A stretch of 64,000 bases of DNA from an uncultured Alphaproteobacteria bacterium (GCA_944392955.1 CALXYK010000002.1:1-64000); one strand, 5' to 3'; numbered from the stretch's first letter, positions 38,885-49,647 are shown. Notes: a model not told the origin generated them from the letters alone. A program made the numbers and translations.

Positions 38885-40444
38885 TTAAACTAAACTTTCT
38901 GGTATTATTTTTAGTATTTTATTAAAAAGCCTACCCCAAAATGTTGTATTAGGAGCTGTTTTTTCAATAATTTTGTTATTTGTTTGCTCATCATAACCAA
39001 CCCAAATGGTTTTATTGCCTTCTAATTCAACTTTCCAAGATTTTTTCATTTCACCTTTTATCATATTTACTAATTGCTTTGCAAAATTTTCGTTTTCGAA
39101 CACTGCAACTATCTCACTATTTAATAATGCAGATCTTGGGTCCAAATTAAAACTTCCTATCCATGATATTTTTTCATCAAACACCATAGTTTTTGAGTGT
39201 AAAGAAGCAAATGAAGATATTTGCTTGCCTTTTAACTTTAATCCAGTATTCATAAACTCATAAATGTTTGCCCCTGCTTTTAATAAATCCTTTCTGTATC
39301 TTTCCCATGCTGCATAAACTGCCGGAGCATCTGTTGAAGATAAAGAATTTGTTATGATAGTTAAATCTATTCCTTTGTTTAATTCCTTTACCAATTCGTT
39401 TGTTCCTAATTCTCCAGGAACAAAATATGCCGAAGAAATGTAAATATTGTTTTTTGTATTATTCCATAAAACCTTTAATGCTTTTAATATAGGACTTATA
39501 GTATTTAATTTTTCATTTTTAGAAGCATCTATTTTTTGCGGAGAATCCGAAATTATTGCACCCTTTCCCCATTCAAATTTAGTTCTTTTTTCTTTAAATT
39601 CCGTTATAATATAGTTCATTATTTTATTATAGAAATTAAAACCTTCTATAATTTTTTTATCTTTTAAGTTCTCTATTTCCTGTTTTGCCTTATCTATATC
39701 TTTTCTGTCTGGAAATAAGTATGCAGGTATTGCAAGATGATAATTCCAATATTTATAAAAACTTTCCTGAGCTTCTCTTGCTATTTTACCTATGAAAACA
39801 ACATCTGTATCTGAAAAATTTGTATTTTTATCAGAATCGAAATAATTATTTGCAAGATTTCGTCCCCCTATTATAACGGAAACCCCATCTACAACAAACA
39901 TTTTGTTGTGCATCCTGGAATTAAGTCTGTTAAAATCAAATAAAAACTGAGGATAACGAACAATATGTTCTCTATATTTAAATGTATTAAACACCTTAAC
40001 TTCTATATTTTTATGAAAATCCAATAGTAATATATCAGACAAATCAGAATCCATACCATTATCATCTACTAAGATTTTGACCTTAACCCCTCGGTTAGCG
40101 GCCTGTACCAACTCATGCAATAATACTTTTGATGTAGGATCATTATTATATATATATGTCTGAACCTCTATTGTTTTTGTAGCCAATCGAGCAAATGCTG
40201 CCCTTGCTAAAAAGGCCTCTATTCCATTATTTATTAAAGAAGCTCCACTTAATTCGGGATTTTTTAAAAATTCTTCTTTGTAAAGTTTCCCTATTGTTGT
40301 ATTATATTCCAATTTTGGAATTTTTGCAGGCTGTATATCATATCTGTCTTTTAAAGAATTATCATTTACAGAAGTAGGCACCGTAGAACATGATGTCAAG
40401 GCAAGACAAATAAGTGTCATTAAATAATTTTTAAAATTATTCAT
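38885..40444 (-). CDS. Phospholipase-D-family lipoprotein, cardiolipin-synthase C-like
   Basis: The 519-residue protein has a lipoprotein signal with lipobox ALTSC (Cys19) and two HKD motifs: MHNKMFVVD followed by IIGGRNLANNYF, and LHSKTMVFDE followed by WIGSFNLDPRS. Both HxK(x4)D motifs are intact, so it should be catalytic. Its layout matches ClsC/YmdC, which makes cardiolipin from phosphatidylglycerol and phosphatidylethanolamine in E. coli. Lipidation puts it in the periplasm. It is the last gene after prfA on the minus strand. Confidence 0.88.
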   Translation of the reverse strand: MNNFKNYLMTLICLALTSCSTVPTSVNDNSLKDRYDIQPAKIPKLEYNTTIGKLYKEEFLKNPELSGASLINNGIEAFLARAAFARLATKTIEVQTYIYNNDPTSKVLLHELVQAANRGVKVKILVDDNGMDSDLSDILLLDFHKNIEVKVFNTFKYREHIVRYPQFLFDFNRLNSRMHNKMFVVDGVSVIIGGRNLANNYFDSDKNTNFSDTDVVFIGKIAREAQESFYKYWNYHLAIPAYLFPDRKDIDKAKQEIENLKDKKIIEGFNFYNKIMNYIITEFKEKRTKFEWGKGAIISDSPQKIDASKNEKLNTISPILKALKVLWNNTKNNIYISSAYFVPGELGTNELVKELNKGIDLTIITNSLSSTDAPAVYAAWERYRKDLLKAGANIYEFMNTGLKLKGKQISSFASLHSKTMVFDEKISWIGSFNLDPRSALLNSEIVAVFENENFAKQLVNMIKGEMKKSWKVELEGNKTIWVGYDEQTNNKIIEKTAPNTTFWGRLFNKILKIIPESLV

Positions 40445-40457
40445 ATAATTTTTTATA

Positions 40458-41516
40458 TTACACCTCTGATAATTTTTGTATCTGATCCTCTGTTATAAGT
40501 TTATCTATTATTTCATCTAAGGCTTCACCCTTCATAACATAGTCCAATTTATATAATGTAAGGTTGACCCTGTGGTCTGTAACTCGGTTTTGTGGATAGT
40601 TATAAGTTCGTATTTTATCACTTCTATCACCACTACCAACTTGAGATTTTCTCAATCCTGCTCGTTCAGCATCCTGTTTTTCCCTTTGGGCTTCATATAA
40701 TTTAGAACGAAGCATTTTCATAGCACGTTCTTTGTTTTTAAATTGTGATCTTTCGTCCTGACATTGAACAACGGTATTTGTTGGGATATGAGTAATTCGT
40801 ATTGCAGAGTCAGTCTTATTAACATGTTGACCACCCGCTCCACTTGCTCTATATGTATCTATTCTTAAATCTTTATCTAGGATTTCTATATCAACTTCTT
40901 CGGCTTCTGGCATAACTGCAACCGTTGCAGCAGATGTGTGAACACGACCTTGAGATTCAGTTTCTGGAATACGTTGAACTCTGTGTGCCCCAGATTCAAA
41001 TTTCAAACGACCAAAAACACCATGCCCCGTAATGTTAGAGATTATTTCTTTGAAACCGCCCGCTTCGTTTTCATGATAACTGATTATCTCTAACTTCCAA
41101 CCTTTTAATTCTGTATAATATTTATACATATTAAATAAATCACCTGCAAAAATAGCTGCTTCGTCACCGCCTGTTCCTGCTCTGATTTCCAATATTGCAT
41201 TTTTATCATCAGCTTCGTCTTTTGGAAGAAGAGCTATTTTTATTTTTTGCTCTATATTAGGAAGTTTTTCCTTACAATCATAATATTCTGTTTCTGCAAT
41301 TTCTTTTAATGAAGAATCCTTCATCATTTCTTCGGCTTGAAGCATGTTATCTTTTGTTTTAAGATAGTCATCTATTAACACAACAACTTCCTTTAAATCA
41401 GAATATTCTTTTGATAATTTTGCCATCTCTTTTGCATCATCAAAAGTTCCCATTAATTGTTGTTCTAACTCTTTATATTTATCTTTTAATTGTAATAATT
41501 TTTCTTCAAAAATCAT
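40458..41516 (-). CDS. prfA: Peptide chain release factor 1
   Basis: The 352-residue factor ends translation at UAA and UAG. It has the catalytic GGQ in [18 protein letters not shown] and the codon-reading P-x-T in [17 protein letters not shown], which marks RF1 rather than RF2 (SPF). Length and the final domain are normal. The start lies four bases after the hisS stop. No prmC methyltransferase gene is adjacent, although it often is. Confidence 0.97.
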   Translation of the reverse strand: MIFEEKLLQLKDKYKELEQQLMGTFDDAKEMAKLSKEYSDLKEVVVLIDDYLKTKDNMLQAEEMMKDSSLKEIAETEYYDCKEKLPNIEQKIKIALLPKDEADDKNAILEIRAGTGGDEAAIFAGDLFNMYKYYTELKGWKLEIISYHENEAGGFKEIISNITGHGVFGRLKFESGAHRVQRIPETESQGRVHTSAATVAVMPEAEEVDIEILDKDLRIDTYRASGAGGQHVNKTDSAIRITHIPTNTVVQCQDERSQFKNKERAMKMLRSKLYEAQREKQDAERAGLRKSQVGSGDRSDKIRTYNYPQNRVTDHRVNLTLYKLDYVMKGEALDEIIDKLITEDQIQKLSEV

Positions 41517-41520
41517 AATA

Positions 41521-42900
41521 TTAACCTTTTGTATTAAAGTCTTTGTTTAATATTTCAATAACCTTATTTATACTATCTGTTATTTGTTTTCCAGTATCCA
41601 TATTTTTAAGTGAAATTGTATTATTTGCAAGCTCGTCTGAACCTATTATTATCACATATTTTGCATTTATTTTATTTGCATAATCCATCAATTTTTTAAA
41701 CTTTTTCTTTTCATAAATAATAGATATTTTACAAGGAGTAGATGATGAAACTTTATCCTTTATGTTTAATGAATAATTATACACACTTTCATCTTGAGGT
41801 AAAATTAAAACATCAATCATATTACTATTTAAATTTGCAATAGTTATTTTTCCATCTTCTATAAGTGGAACAAACAATCTGGAAAGCCCAATAGAACCAC
41901 CTACACCACATATTTTTTTATCTGTATAATTATCACACAGGTGTTCATAACGACCACCACTGGATATAGAGCCAAACTCTTTAAAATCATCCAAAAATGT
42001 TTCAAAAACCGTACCTGTGTAATAATCCAAACCTCTGACTATGGATAAATCAGCCACAAATACTTCGGAATTCTTTGTAATGGTAGATAAAGAAGAGATT
42101 ATGGTTTCTAACTCCTTAACACCTTCTTTTATTAACTCGTTAGAATTTATGAAAGAAAAGTCCGAATAGTATTTTTCAGGAATTGATATTCCAAAATTTG
42201 GAATAAATTTTATTTCAAACATTCTTTTTATTAAATTTTCAATCTTATCATCATTTATAATATTTGACAATTCTGAATAAAAAGAAGCCTCGTCCATCTT
42301 ATTTTTTTTATCAATTATATTTATAATCGCATATTTTTTCTCATCTTTGATATTAAATTCTTTTAAAAAGCCTTCCCATATTTTTCTGTTGGAAATTTTT
42401 ATTTTAAACTTTCCAAGATTAAATAACGATGAAATCATTGAAATTACAGAATATAATGTAGAAATAATATCAACATCATACATAATAGATAAATTTTCTT
42501 CGGAAACTATATCTATATCAGCCTGATAAAATTCCCTATATCTTCCCTTTTGCGCTCTTTCCCCTCTAAATACTTTCCCTATTTGATAACGTTTGAAAGG
42601 CAAAGACAAATCATTGTAATGTTCTGTAACATACCTTGCAAATGGAACGGTTAAATCAAAACGAAGAGATAAATCATTATCTCCTTTTTTAAACCTATAA
42701 ACCTGTTTTTCGGTATCACCACCCGCCTTTGCAAAAAGAACTTCTGACTTTTCTATAACGGGGGTATCAATAGATAAGTACCCAGCTTTTTTATATAAAT
42801 TTTCTATCTTGTTTTTTACCTCATTAAAGACAAATTGTTGCTCAGGTAAAAGTTCAACAAAGCCAGATAAAACTTTTGTATTTACTTTGTTTTTTAACAT
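41521..42900 (-). CDS. hisS: Histidyl-tRNA synthetase
   Basis: The 459-residue class II synthetase shows motif 2 ([20 protein letters not shown]), the histidine-specific [12 protein letters not shown], the GGRYEHL loop and motif 3 ([11 protein letters not shown]), then the anticodon-binding domain with [15 protein letters not shown]. The long insertion between motif 2 and the histidine-specific motif (about residues 180-270) is typical. It sits between rodZ and prfA, with spacings of 12 and 4 bases, in one operon. Confidence 0.96.
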   Translation of the reverse strand: MLKNKVNTKVLSGFVELLPEQQFVFNEVKNKIENLYKKAGYLSIDTPVIEKSEVLFAKAGGDTEKQVYRFKKGDNDLSLRFDLTVPFARYVTEHYNDLSLPFKRYQIGKVFRGERAQKGRYREFYQADIDIVSEENLSIMYDVDIISTLYSVISMISSLFNLGKFKIKISNRKIWEGFLKEFNIKDEKKYAIINIIDKKNKMDEASFYSELSNIINDDKIENLIKRMFEIKFIPNFGISIPEKYYSDFSFINSNELIKEGVKELETIISSLSTITKNSEVFVADLSIVRGLDYYTGTVFETFLDDFKEFGSISSGGRYEHLCDNYTDKKICGVGGSIGLSRLFVPLIEDGKITIANLNSNMIDVLILPQDESVYNYSLNIKDKVSSSTPCKISIIYEKKKFKKLMDYANKINAKYVIIIGSDELANNTISLKNMDTGKQITDSINKVIEILNKDFNTKG

Positions 42901-42912
42901 AAAAATAAACCC

Positions 42913-44106
42913 TTATTCTATAACTCTATTTCTTATATATGCAGTTCCATTTTTAAGTTTTTCAACAGACATCTCTATATTATGTCGGGAAACTTCCCTA
43001 GTTGAAAGAGGAGCAATAACTTCACCATCAACTATGATATCAACACCTTGAGCATTTCCTATTGTTAAAAAATAATCATCACCATTTGGAATATAATATA
43101 TATCACCAGGTTTCAAAATTGCCTCAAAAACACTTTCCCCTGTTCCGACATCTCCTAAATCACTATCATATTTATACAAACCATCTTTCTTTAACTTTAT
43201 CCATACATCCTTCGTCGCCCTTAACTGAATCTGAGAATCTTCTTTATTCATAAGCCCATATTCATTACCAGACACTATGTTTGTATCAGTTTCATTTTCC
43301 GAACCTTCGTAATCAGAAGAATTAAAGGTAGTCAATGAATTAACATCAGATTGAGGGAGTTGCAATTCAACATTATCAACCTTTGTTTCAAAATACTCAG
43401 GGGTTGTATTTAATTGTGTTACAGAAGTAGTTGTTTCTTTAGAGCTTTCTGTATTAACACCTTCATTATTTGTTATATTTGTGTCATTTGAAGAAATAGT
43501 AGTAATTTCAAAAGGTTTTACGCCATTATCCGAAGTATTTAATGCCGCTGGAGCATTTTTATTATCAGAAATATTTGTGTTTTGTATGGAAATTTCCATG
43601 TTGGGCTGGACTTCGCTTATTTGCTGTCCTTCTTTTCCCATTATTTCAGAAGATTGTTTTTCCGAAGAATTTAGGAAAATAACAAATACTATGGCAATTA
43701 ACACAACAACTCCACCTATAATTATATGGTTGCTGTTTATTATGGGATCTTGAATTAAGGAATTTTCATCTTCGGTTAAAGGATTTTCAGATGATGAAAA
43801 TGCACCAGTTTCCTGTTTGTATTGCACAATTATATCGTTTGAATTCAAATTTAAAAACGAAGCATAAGATTTTATAAAACCTATTACATAAGCACTTCCT
43901 GGTAAATTATTGAAATTATTTTCTTCTAATGCCTTTAAATATTGAGGTTTTATGCGTAAATAATCAGAAATTTCTTCTATACTTTTGTTTAGTTCAACTC
44001 GTTTATTTTGAAGGATTTCTCCTATTGTTTCCTTTTTAGGGGGAAGAACTATATTTTGTTTTTCCTCTTGAAGTTTTGTTTGTAATTCTTTCTCGTTGTA
44101 ACTCAT
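42913..44106 (-). CDS. rodZ: RodZ-like cytoskeletal protein
   Basis: The 397-residue protein has a cytoplasmic helix-turn-helix domain at about 25-100 (IGEILQNKRVELNKSIEEIS, then YLRIKPQYLKALEENNF), a membrane helix near 128-148 (IIIGGVVVLIAIVFVIFL), an Asn/Thr/Ser-rich periplasmic linker, and a C-terminal DUF4115 domain (RATKDVWIKLKKDGLYKYD, ILKPGDIYYIP). RodZ anchors MreB filaments and keeps rod shape. It precedes hisS and follows dusB. Confidence 0.92.
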   Translation of the reverse strand: MSYNEKELQTKLQEEKQNIVLPPKKETIGEILQNKRVELNKSIEEISDYLRIKPQYLKALEENNFNNLPGSAYVIGFIKSYASFLNLNSNDIIVQYKQETGAFSSSENPLTEDENSLIQDPIINSNHIIIGGVVVLIAIVFVIFLNSSEKQSSEIMGKEGQQISEVQPNMEISIQNTNISDNKNAPAALNTSDNGVKPFEITTISSNDTNITNNEGVNTESSKETTTSVTQLNTTPEYFETKVDNVELQLPQSDVNSLTTFNSSDYEGSENETDTNIVSGNEYGLMNKEDSQIQLRATKDVWIKLKKDGLYKYDSDLGDVGTGESVFEAILKPGDIYYIPNGDDYFLTIGNAQGVDIIVDGEVIAPLSTREVSRHNIEMSVEKLKNGTAYIRNRVIE

Positions 44107-44200
44107 TTAAACCCCCATTACTTCGTTAATATTTGTCTTATTTTAAGAGGTTACAACGATTTTTTCTAGGAATCAATATTTTTATAATGTTTTTTTCACT

Positions 44201-45202
44201 TTATTTGAAAAATTTCTCTATATATTCATAGATTTCATCTAAACTTTTTGATGTATTTATAAAATTTCTAAATTCTGCCGAATTTTTTATTCCTTTTGAA
44301 TACCATGAGATATGTTTTCTAGCATTTAACATTCCTGCTTTTTCACCATAATATTCAATCATTGATGCAAGATGTTGTTTTAAAATAGATTTTCTATCTT
44401 CTATTGAAGGAGATGGTAATATTTTTCCTGTTTTCAAGTAATATATTATGTGATATAACAACCACGGAGCACCATAAATCCCCCGACCAATCATAATACC
44501 ATCCACACCTGTTTCATTTATAAAATTTTTAGCAAATTCCGGAGTTGTAATATCACCATTACCTATGACAGGAATTTTCACACTTTGTTTTACCTTAGCA
44601 ATAATATCTAAATCAACAGAACCCGAATAGAATTGACTTCTTGTCCTTCCGTGAACCGCGATAAATGATGCACCCGCACCTTCTATCATTTTGGCGAATT
44701 CCGGAGCGTTTTTATGTTCACAATCCCAACCAGATCGTATTTTCACACTGACAGGAATTTTTACAGAAGCGACAACTTTTGATATTATTTTTTCGGCCAG
44801 TTTAGGATTTTTCATCAAATCAGCACCACAGCCATTTTTTATTATTTTATTTACTGGACATCCCATATTTATATCTATTATATCGGCGCCTAATGCCTCG
44901 TTTATTTGAGCACTTTTCCCCATAATATCAGAATCGTTACCAAAAATTTGGACAGATATTAATGTGTTTGAACTATATCTTTCATATAACCTTTTTATTT
45001 TTTCGTTTCCTTTTTTCTTATCCAAAAGAAAAACCTGTGATGCAGATGGAACCATTTCTGAAACGGTTAATGAGGTAGAATATTCAGACCCACCGAAAGA
45101 GGATACTAAATTCCTAAATGGCAAATCAGTAATTCCAGCCTGTGGAGCCAATATAACTGGATTTTTTATAACCAAATTTTTTATTTTTAATGGTTTTAAC
45201 AA
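44201..45202 (-). CDS. dusB: tRNA-dihydrouridine synthase (DusB type)
   Basis: The 333-residue flavoenzyme reduces uridines in the tRNA D-loop. It opens with ILAPQAGITDLPFRNL, has the catalytic Cys in NGCGADLM, Lys in VKIRSGWD, the FMN-phosphate site VIGNGDI, and IGRGIYGAPW. The N-terminal LAPMAG-type motif is written LAPQAG. Adjacent rodZ is a common neighbour of housekeeping genes but gives no functional hint. It diverges from the FtsB-like gene. Confidence 0.93.
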   Translation of the reverse strand: MLKPLKIKNLVIKNPVILAPQAGITDLPFRNLVSSFGGSEYSTSLTVSEMVPSASQVFLLDKKKGNEKIKRLYERYSSNTLISVQIFGNDSDIMGKSAQINEALGADIIDINMGCPVNKIIKNGCGADLMKNPKLAEKIISKVVASVKIPVSVKIRSGWDCEHKNAPEFAKMIEGAGASFIAVHGRTRSQFYSGSVDLDIIAKVKQSVKIPVIGNGDITTPEFAKNFINETGVDGIMIGRGIYGAPWLLYHIIYYLKTGKILPSPSIEDRKSILKQHLASMIEYYGEKAGMLNARKHISWYSKGIKNSAEFRNFINTSKSLDEIYEYIEKFFK

Positions 45203-45212
45203 AATTAACCTC

Positions 45213-45241
45213 TTGTCCCTTTTTAAATTTTATGTTATGAT
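45213..45241 (+). promoter_or_regulatory. Promoter for the FtsB-like gene
   Basis: TTGTCC (45213-45218) and TATGAT (45236-45241) are 17 bases apart, 30 bases before the start. It lies in the short divergent gap upstream of dusB. Confidence 0.5.
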
Positions 45242-45271
45242 AAACTAAGTGTAATAAAAAATAAATAAAAA

Positions 45272-45568
45272 ATGAATACAGATAACATACTTTTTAAATT
45301 ATTAAAGTTTATTATTTTGGGAATTGGGTTGTTAAGTTTCCTTAATATTTTAACAAGTAAATATAGTATTTTCAATTATTTTCATCAAAAAAATAAAATT
45401 TCTACTTTAACTATTTTATTAAAAGAAAAAGAGTTTGAAAAACAAAAATTACTTAACGAAGTAGAAATATTAAGAAACGACTCTGTTATCAATATAGATA
45501 TCTTAGAAAAAGAAACTATAAAAAAATTAAATAAAATACCTACTGATTACAAAATAATCATAGAATAA
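45272..45568 (+). CDS. Septum-formation initiator (FtsB/DivIC)-like protein
   Basis: The 98-residue product has one N-terminal membrane helix (LLKFIILGIGLLSFLNIL) and a coiled coil (LLKEKEFEKQKLLNEVEIL), followed by a short C-terminal domain. This fits the FtsB/DivIC layout, a bitopic member of the divisome. Alphaproteobacterial ftsB normally follows eno; here it stands alone opposite the 874-residue gene. The assignment rests on shape and size more than on motifs. Confidence 0.65.
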   Translation: MNTDNILFKLLKFIILGIGLLSFLNILTSKYSIFNYFHQKNKISTLTILLKEKEFEKQKLLNEVEILRNDSVINIDILEKETIKKLNKIPTDYKIIIE

Positions 45569-45574
45569 TATTTA

Positions 45575-48199
45575 TTACAAAACTTCTTCTTGATCAGAAT
45601 AGTTATCAGAATATTCTATATCTTCATCATCATAATATTCTGTATCATCGTAGTATTCTTCGTTATCATAATATTCGTCGTTATCAGGCATTGATGCGAT
45701 TTCTTCTTCATCATCTATAACAATAGAAATTACATCTTCGGATGGTTCTACAAACTCTTCTTCTTCAATACCTGCATCTATTTCTTCTACTTCTATAATA
45801 TCTTCTGGATAATAAACTATTTCGTTTGCTTCTTCCAAATTATCATTAATTAATTCATCAGAAGAATATGTTAAAATTTCAGGACTTTCTTCGTATTCAT
45901 CTGTCAAATCTCTGGTTATTGTAGTGGTTTCTTCGGACACTATATCTATATCGCCTTGGTTATTTGAAATTTCCTGTTGATATACTATTTCAGTAGTCGC
46001 AGTCAAAGGAACAAGAGAGGCCTCTATTTCCATATTATCCACAAGCTCATTTTCTACCTCGTCCTTTTCTATTATAGCCAATAAAACTGCGGATGGACCA
46101 CCTGCATTTTGAACTGCATTATAAACCTTTGATAAAAGAATCAACTTTGTTAAAGGACGTCCTAAAATCTGTAATTCCTCTTCTATTGGAGTATACAAAT
46201 CAACAGCAGTGCTGTTTGCATATTCATAAGTCATAACAAACTCATTAACTATATATTCAAAGAAATCAAAGTAAGCATTTGTATATAACCTTAACAAATA
46301 TTCGTCGTTTGCGTATTTTTCGTAGTCTATATCTGGTTTTAATGTATAATCTGTTTCATAATATGCTTCATAAGTTGCATTTCTAAAATCGTTCCAATAA
46401 CGATTCATTTTTTCAATTTCTTTGATTTTACTAATATCATCAAGTGTAAAAAATTCATTCTTAACTTCTTCTAATAATGTCAGATATTTAGAATCTTTCA
46501 ATACTGTATTTATATATTCTTCTCTAGACTCGTCTAATAAAGAAGTATCTTCAAAAGATTCATCTTCTATATAATCTTCTTCATAAACTTCTTCTGTATA
46601 ATCTTCTTCTGGTTCTACCTCATCATAATATTCAAGTATTTCAGATTCTTCTTCCACATAAGATTCCTCTGGGGTTTCGGAAATTACAACAGGTTCTTCT
46701 TTTTTAGTTTCAACAACAACTTCTTTTTCAATCTTTTTTTCTGTTGTCTTTTTGGAAATTGGTTTTACTGGTGCAGGAGCAGGTTTTTTATATTCTGTTT
46801 TTGGCTCCGGCACAATAACTGGCTGTTCCTCTATTACTATATTTTCTTCTACAATAGGTTCATCTACCACAACAGGTTCTTCTACAACAGGTGTCACTTC
46901 TTCGGAAGGTTGCTCATCTACAATATTTTCAGGAGAAACATAAGGTTGTGGAGTTTCTTGGTAATTTTGTTCTATATAATTGGTATTATAGACATCTTCA
47001 TTAACAGGATATTCTGTACTTTCACCACTACTTAAAAGAAAAAATAAACCAAAGACAACAACAAGAGATGCAATGACAGAACCGACATACAACCAAATCT
47101 TTTTATACTTGTCATCAAGTAACTCTGTTTTTTGAGCGAATCTTATATCACTGCTTTTTACTTCTTGATTTTCAGTATCATCAACAAATGGAGGTTTAAA
47201 CTCCGCAGAATTCTTTACATTCTTGTTTTCTGTCTCTTTTACCATAGTAGTCTCCTTTTCTTGTAGAATAGTGTCAACACCTTCTCCTGTTTCGTTTGTA
47301 GCATTTATATTTTCAGTTGTCAAATTTTCTATTTTCCCATTTGTAATATTTTGAATATCCTCGTTTTTTTCAAGTATATAATTATTAGATATAACCGAAT
47401 CTACTTCGTTTTCAGAAGAAAGAATCTCTTTATTATCTTTAATATCAGTATAATTCTCCCCTCTTTCCTCTAATCTTCGTTTTATTTCTTGAATTTGAAC
47501 TCTTTTTAAAGATAAATCCTCAAATGCAGATTCTGAACGTTTTTTTGCCCTTTTTATCCGACGTTCAGTTCGTTTTAATTTCTCGGTATTATCATACATT
47601 TTTTTTACAAGTTCAGATTTTAAAGTCTCATCAACTTTATCTGGATTTTTTTCTTCTAATTCCTTTTGTTTTTTTAATCTTTTTGAAATATTTAGAATTT
47701 TCTTCTTTAAATTTTCAAGTGTAACTGATGCTTTTTGTATTGTTTGTGTGGATTTATTATATTGTAAGAGGTTTTCCGCCTCCCTTTCGTATGCATTTTC
47801 TAATGATAAAATTTCCCTGTTTTGCATAATTAAATCAAGAGTTTCTTGATTTTGAAGAGATGAAAAAGATGCATACAAGTCTAGTTTTGCATAACTTATA
47901 TCTAATTTTTTGTATTTAGTGTTTTCCTTTGGTCTGATGTTAATAGGATTTATGCCAAATTTGTTTTTTAATATAGAATCCCATTTAGTATTAGGTTTTT
48001 TATTTCCAATATCTTCCTTTAATGGTTCAATGATAAGTAAATTATTCGGAGAAACTATATCACATGTGTTATCCAACACAAATGCAATTTCTTCGTTTTT
48101 GAAAAAAACAACAAAAGAAACAATATCTGATGTAAAGTGAAACTCCCTTACATCACTATAACTTTTGTTTATAACCCAAAAACTTTTAACTCCCTCCAT
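45575..48199 (-). CDS. Large single-pass acidic protein of unknown function
   Basis: The 874-residue protein has a cytoplasmic N-terminal domain (1-130, FWVINKSYSDVREFHF), a strongly charged coiled coil at about 135-250 (LKRTERRIKRAKKRSESAFE), one membrane helix at about 368-391 (WLYVGSVIASLVVVFGLFFL), a Pro/Glu/Val-rich spacer (PVIVPEPKTEYKKPAPAPVK) and an acidic domain with a Tyr/Asp/Glu tail (YYDDTEYYDDEDIEYSD). The layout suggests an inner-membrane protein reaching into the periplasm, perhaps to the wall. No enzyme motif is seen. It follows gcrA by 27 bases and is probably cotranscribed with it. Confidence 0.75.
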   Translation of the reverse strand: MEGVKSFWVINKSYSDVREFHFTSDIVSFVVFFKNEEIAFVLDNTCDIVSPNNLLIIEPLKEDIGNKKPNTKWDSILKNKFGINPINIRPKENTKYKKLDISYAKLDLYASFSSLQNQETLDLIMQNREILSLENAYEREAENLLQYNKSTQTIQKASVTLENLKKKILNISKRLKKQKELEEKNPDKVDETLKSELVKKMYDNTEKLKRTERRIKRAKKRSESAFEDLSLKRVQIQEIKRRLEERGENYTDIKDNKEILSSENEVDSVISNNYILEKNEDIQNITNGKIENLTTENINATNETGEGVDTILQEKETTMVKETENKNVKNSAEFKPPFVDDTENQEVKSSDIRFAQKTELLDDKYKKIWLYVGSVIASLVVVFGLFFLLSSGESTEYPVNEDVYNTNYIEQNYQETPQPYVSPENIVDEQPSEEVTPVVEEPVVVDEPIVEENIVIEEQPVIVPEPKTEYKKPAPAPVKPISKKTTEKKIEKEVVVETKKEEPVVISETPEESYVEEESEILEYYDEVEPEEDYTEEVYEEDYIEDESFEDTSLLDESREEYINTVLKDSKYLTLLEEVKNEFFTLDDISKIKEIEKMNRYWNDFRNATYEAYYETDYTLKPDIDYEKYANDEYLLRLYTNAYFDFFEYIVNEFVMTYEYANSTAVDLYTPIEEELQILGRPLTKLILLSKVYNAVQNAGGPSAVLLAIIEKDEVENELVDNMEIEASLVPLTATTEIVYQQEISNNQGDIDIVSEETTTITRDLTDEYEESPEILTYSSDELINDNLEEANEIVYYPEDIIEVEEIDAGIEEEEFVEPSEDVISIVIDDEEEIASMPDNDEYYDNEEYYDDTEYYDDEDIEYSDNYSDQEEVL

Positions 48200-48226
48200 A
48201 AAACTCCTATTCCTTTTCTACGCTGT

Positions 48227-48781
48227 TCAGTTTGTATTTTCAGTAGTGTCCTGTTCTTGCTCTTTTTCCTCCGAAGAAGTGGAAGTAGTATATGCAAGAG
48301 CACAATGTTCCAAACAATATGGTTTATTTTTAAAAACCTTTTTTCCACAAAAACGAAAATCATCAGAATTTGGATCATCTATTGGCCAACAGCAACGATC
48401 CGAACTTAGTTCATAAATTGAAACACCAACATCTTCATTTTTCTTACTTTTTGATGTGGTAGTTGTTGTTTTAAGCGATTCGTTTTTTATTATAATTTCT
48501 TTTTCTTTTATCTCCTTTTTTGAAACAGAATTTTTATTTTTGATAGGGGCCTTATCTAATAATTCAATTTTAGAAGCAGATGTTTTTTTCACGACTTCTT
48601 TCTTAGATTTAACAGAAGTAGTTTTGATAGGTGAATTTCTGTTAGAAAGGCCTAATCTATGCACTTTTCCAACAATTGCATTTTTAGAAAAACCAAGTTT
48701 TTTTCCTATTTCAGCAGTAGGCACCCCCTTATCCCAAAGAACTTTTAATTTTTCTATTTTTTTATCTGTCCATGCACTCAT
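48227..48781 (-). CDS. gcrA: GcrA cell-cycle regulator
   Basis: The 184-residue protein has the GcrA N terminus (MSAWTDKKIEKLKVLWDKGV, then FSKNAIVGKVHRLGL, a helix-turn-helix) and the C-terminal Cys/His segment CCWPIDDP, FRFCGK, YCLEHCALAY. GcrA binds sigma70 and activates genes through CcrM-methylated GANTC sites; it is restricted to Alphaproteobacteria, so this is strong taxonomic evidence. The middle (60-130) is Lys/Ser-rich and variable. It lies upstream of the 874-residue gene. Confidence 0.95.
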   Translation of the reverse strand: MSAWTDKKIEKLKVLWDKGVPTAEIGKKLGFSKNAIVGKVHRLGLSNRNSPIKTTSVKSKKEVVKKTSASKIELLDKAPIKNKNSVSKKEIKEKEIIIKNESLKTTTTTSKSKKNEDVGVSIYELSSDRCCWPIDDPNSDDFRFCGKKVFKNKPYCLEHCALAYTTSTSSEEKEQEQDTTENTN

Positions 48782-48852
48782 TTTAAAAAACCCTTTTATT
48801 TTTATTAAAACTGTTTTAATCTTATTTCATAAAATTAAAAAAGGAAACAAAA

Positions 48853-49605
48853 ATGTTTACTATTATTGATAAAATTTTACCCCTTGCAATCTTTTTTTCA
48901 ACAGGTTTTTTTATTCCTGTTTTAAGTAGATTTTTGATGAAATTTTACCCTTGCTCTATGCATAGTTATTTTGGAGATATGTTAAAGTTTTACATTAATA
49001 AAAAACAAATTAAATTAAAACATACACATAAACAATATAACTATTTGAAAAAACAATATTTATATACTAAATTATTATGGGGGACTTTATATCTTATTTT
49101 ATTTACTTTAATAGGATATTTGGTTAAAAATTACGTGAGTGAAAGTTATCCTTTAATTTTACTTTATATTTTCTTGTTTTTTATAGGTTTTGCTGCAAAT
49201 ATAGATTCAAGATGTAGACTTATTCCCGATATAATTACCTTTCCTTTGATGATGGTAGCCTTTTTAATATCTGCATATTGTCAAAACAACAAAATATTTA
49301 GCCAGATTTACATTTCAGATTTAACTAGTATTTACAGCGCAATAAGCGCTTATATTTTATGTTTTATATTAGCATTATTATATTATTTCAAAAACCCTTA
49401 CTCTTTTGGTGGAGGAGATGTAAAGTTGATTTCTGCAGTTTCTGCTTTTGTAGGTTTTTTTGATTTACCTTGGATATTTTTATTTATGTTTGCAGCAGGA
49501 ATTTTTTACGTTTTTATTAAAAAAGAAAAATTTTTACCTTTGGCACCAATGATATTTATTTCTTTTATTGTATGGTTATTATTAAAAATTTTATATTATA
49601 TATAA
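48853..49605 (+). CDS. Prepilin peptidase, A24 family
   Basis: The 250-residue membrane protein has about seven helices and the two catalytic Asp sites of A24 aspartic peptidases: ANIDSRCRLIPDIITFP and FGGGDVKLIS. It cleaves the leader of type IV pilin-like proteins. The N-terminal methyltransferase part is short and lacks the usual paired CxxC motifs. GGAAAC precedes the ATG. No pilin is encoded in the window, and the four following genes carry ordinary signal-peptidase-I leaders, so its substrates are elsewhere. Confidence 0.88.
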   Translation: MFTIIDKILPLAIFFSTGFFIPVLSRFLMKFYPCSMHSYFGDMLKFYINKKQIKLKHTHKQYNYLKKQYLYTKLLWGTLYLILFTLIGYLVKNYVSESYPLILLYIFLFFIGFAANIDSRCRLIPDIITFPLMMVAFLISAYCQNNKIFSQIYISDLTSIYSAISAYILCFILALLYYFKNPYSFGGGDVKLISAVSAFVGFFDLPWIFLFMFAAGIFYVFIKKEKFLPLAPMIFISFIVWLLLKILYYI

Positions 49606-49647
49606 AAAACTCTTTTATTTTTCATTTTTCTAGTATACTCTATTAGC

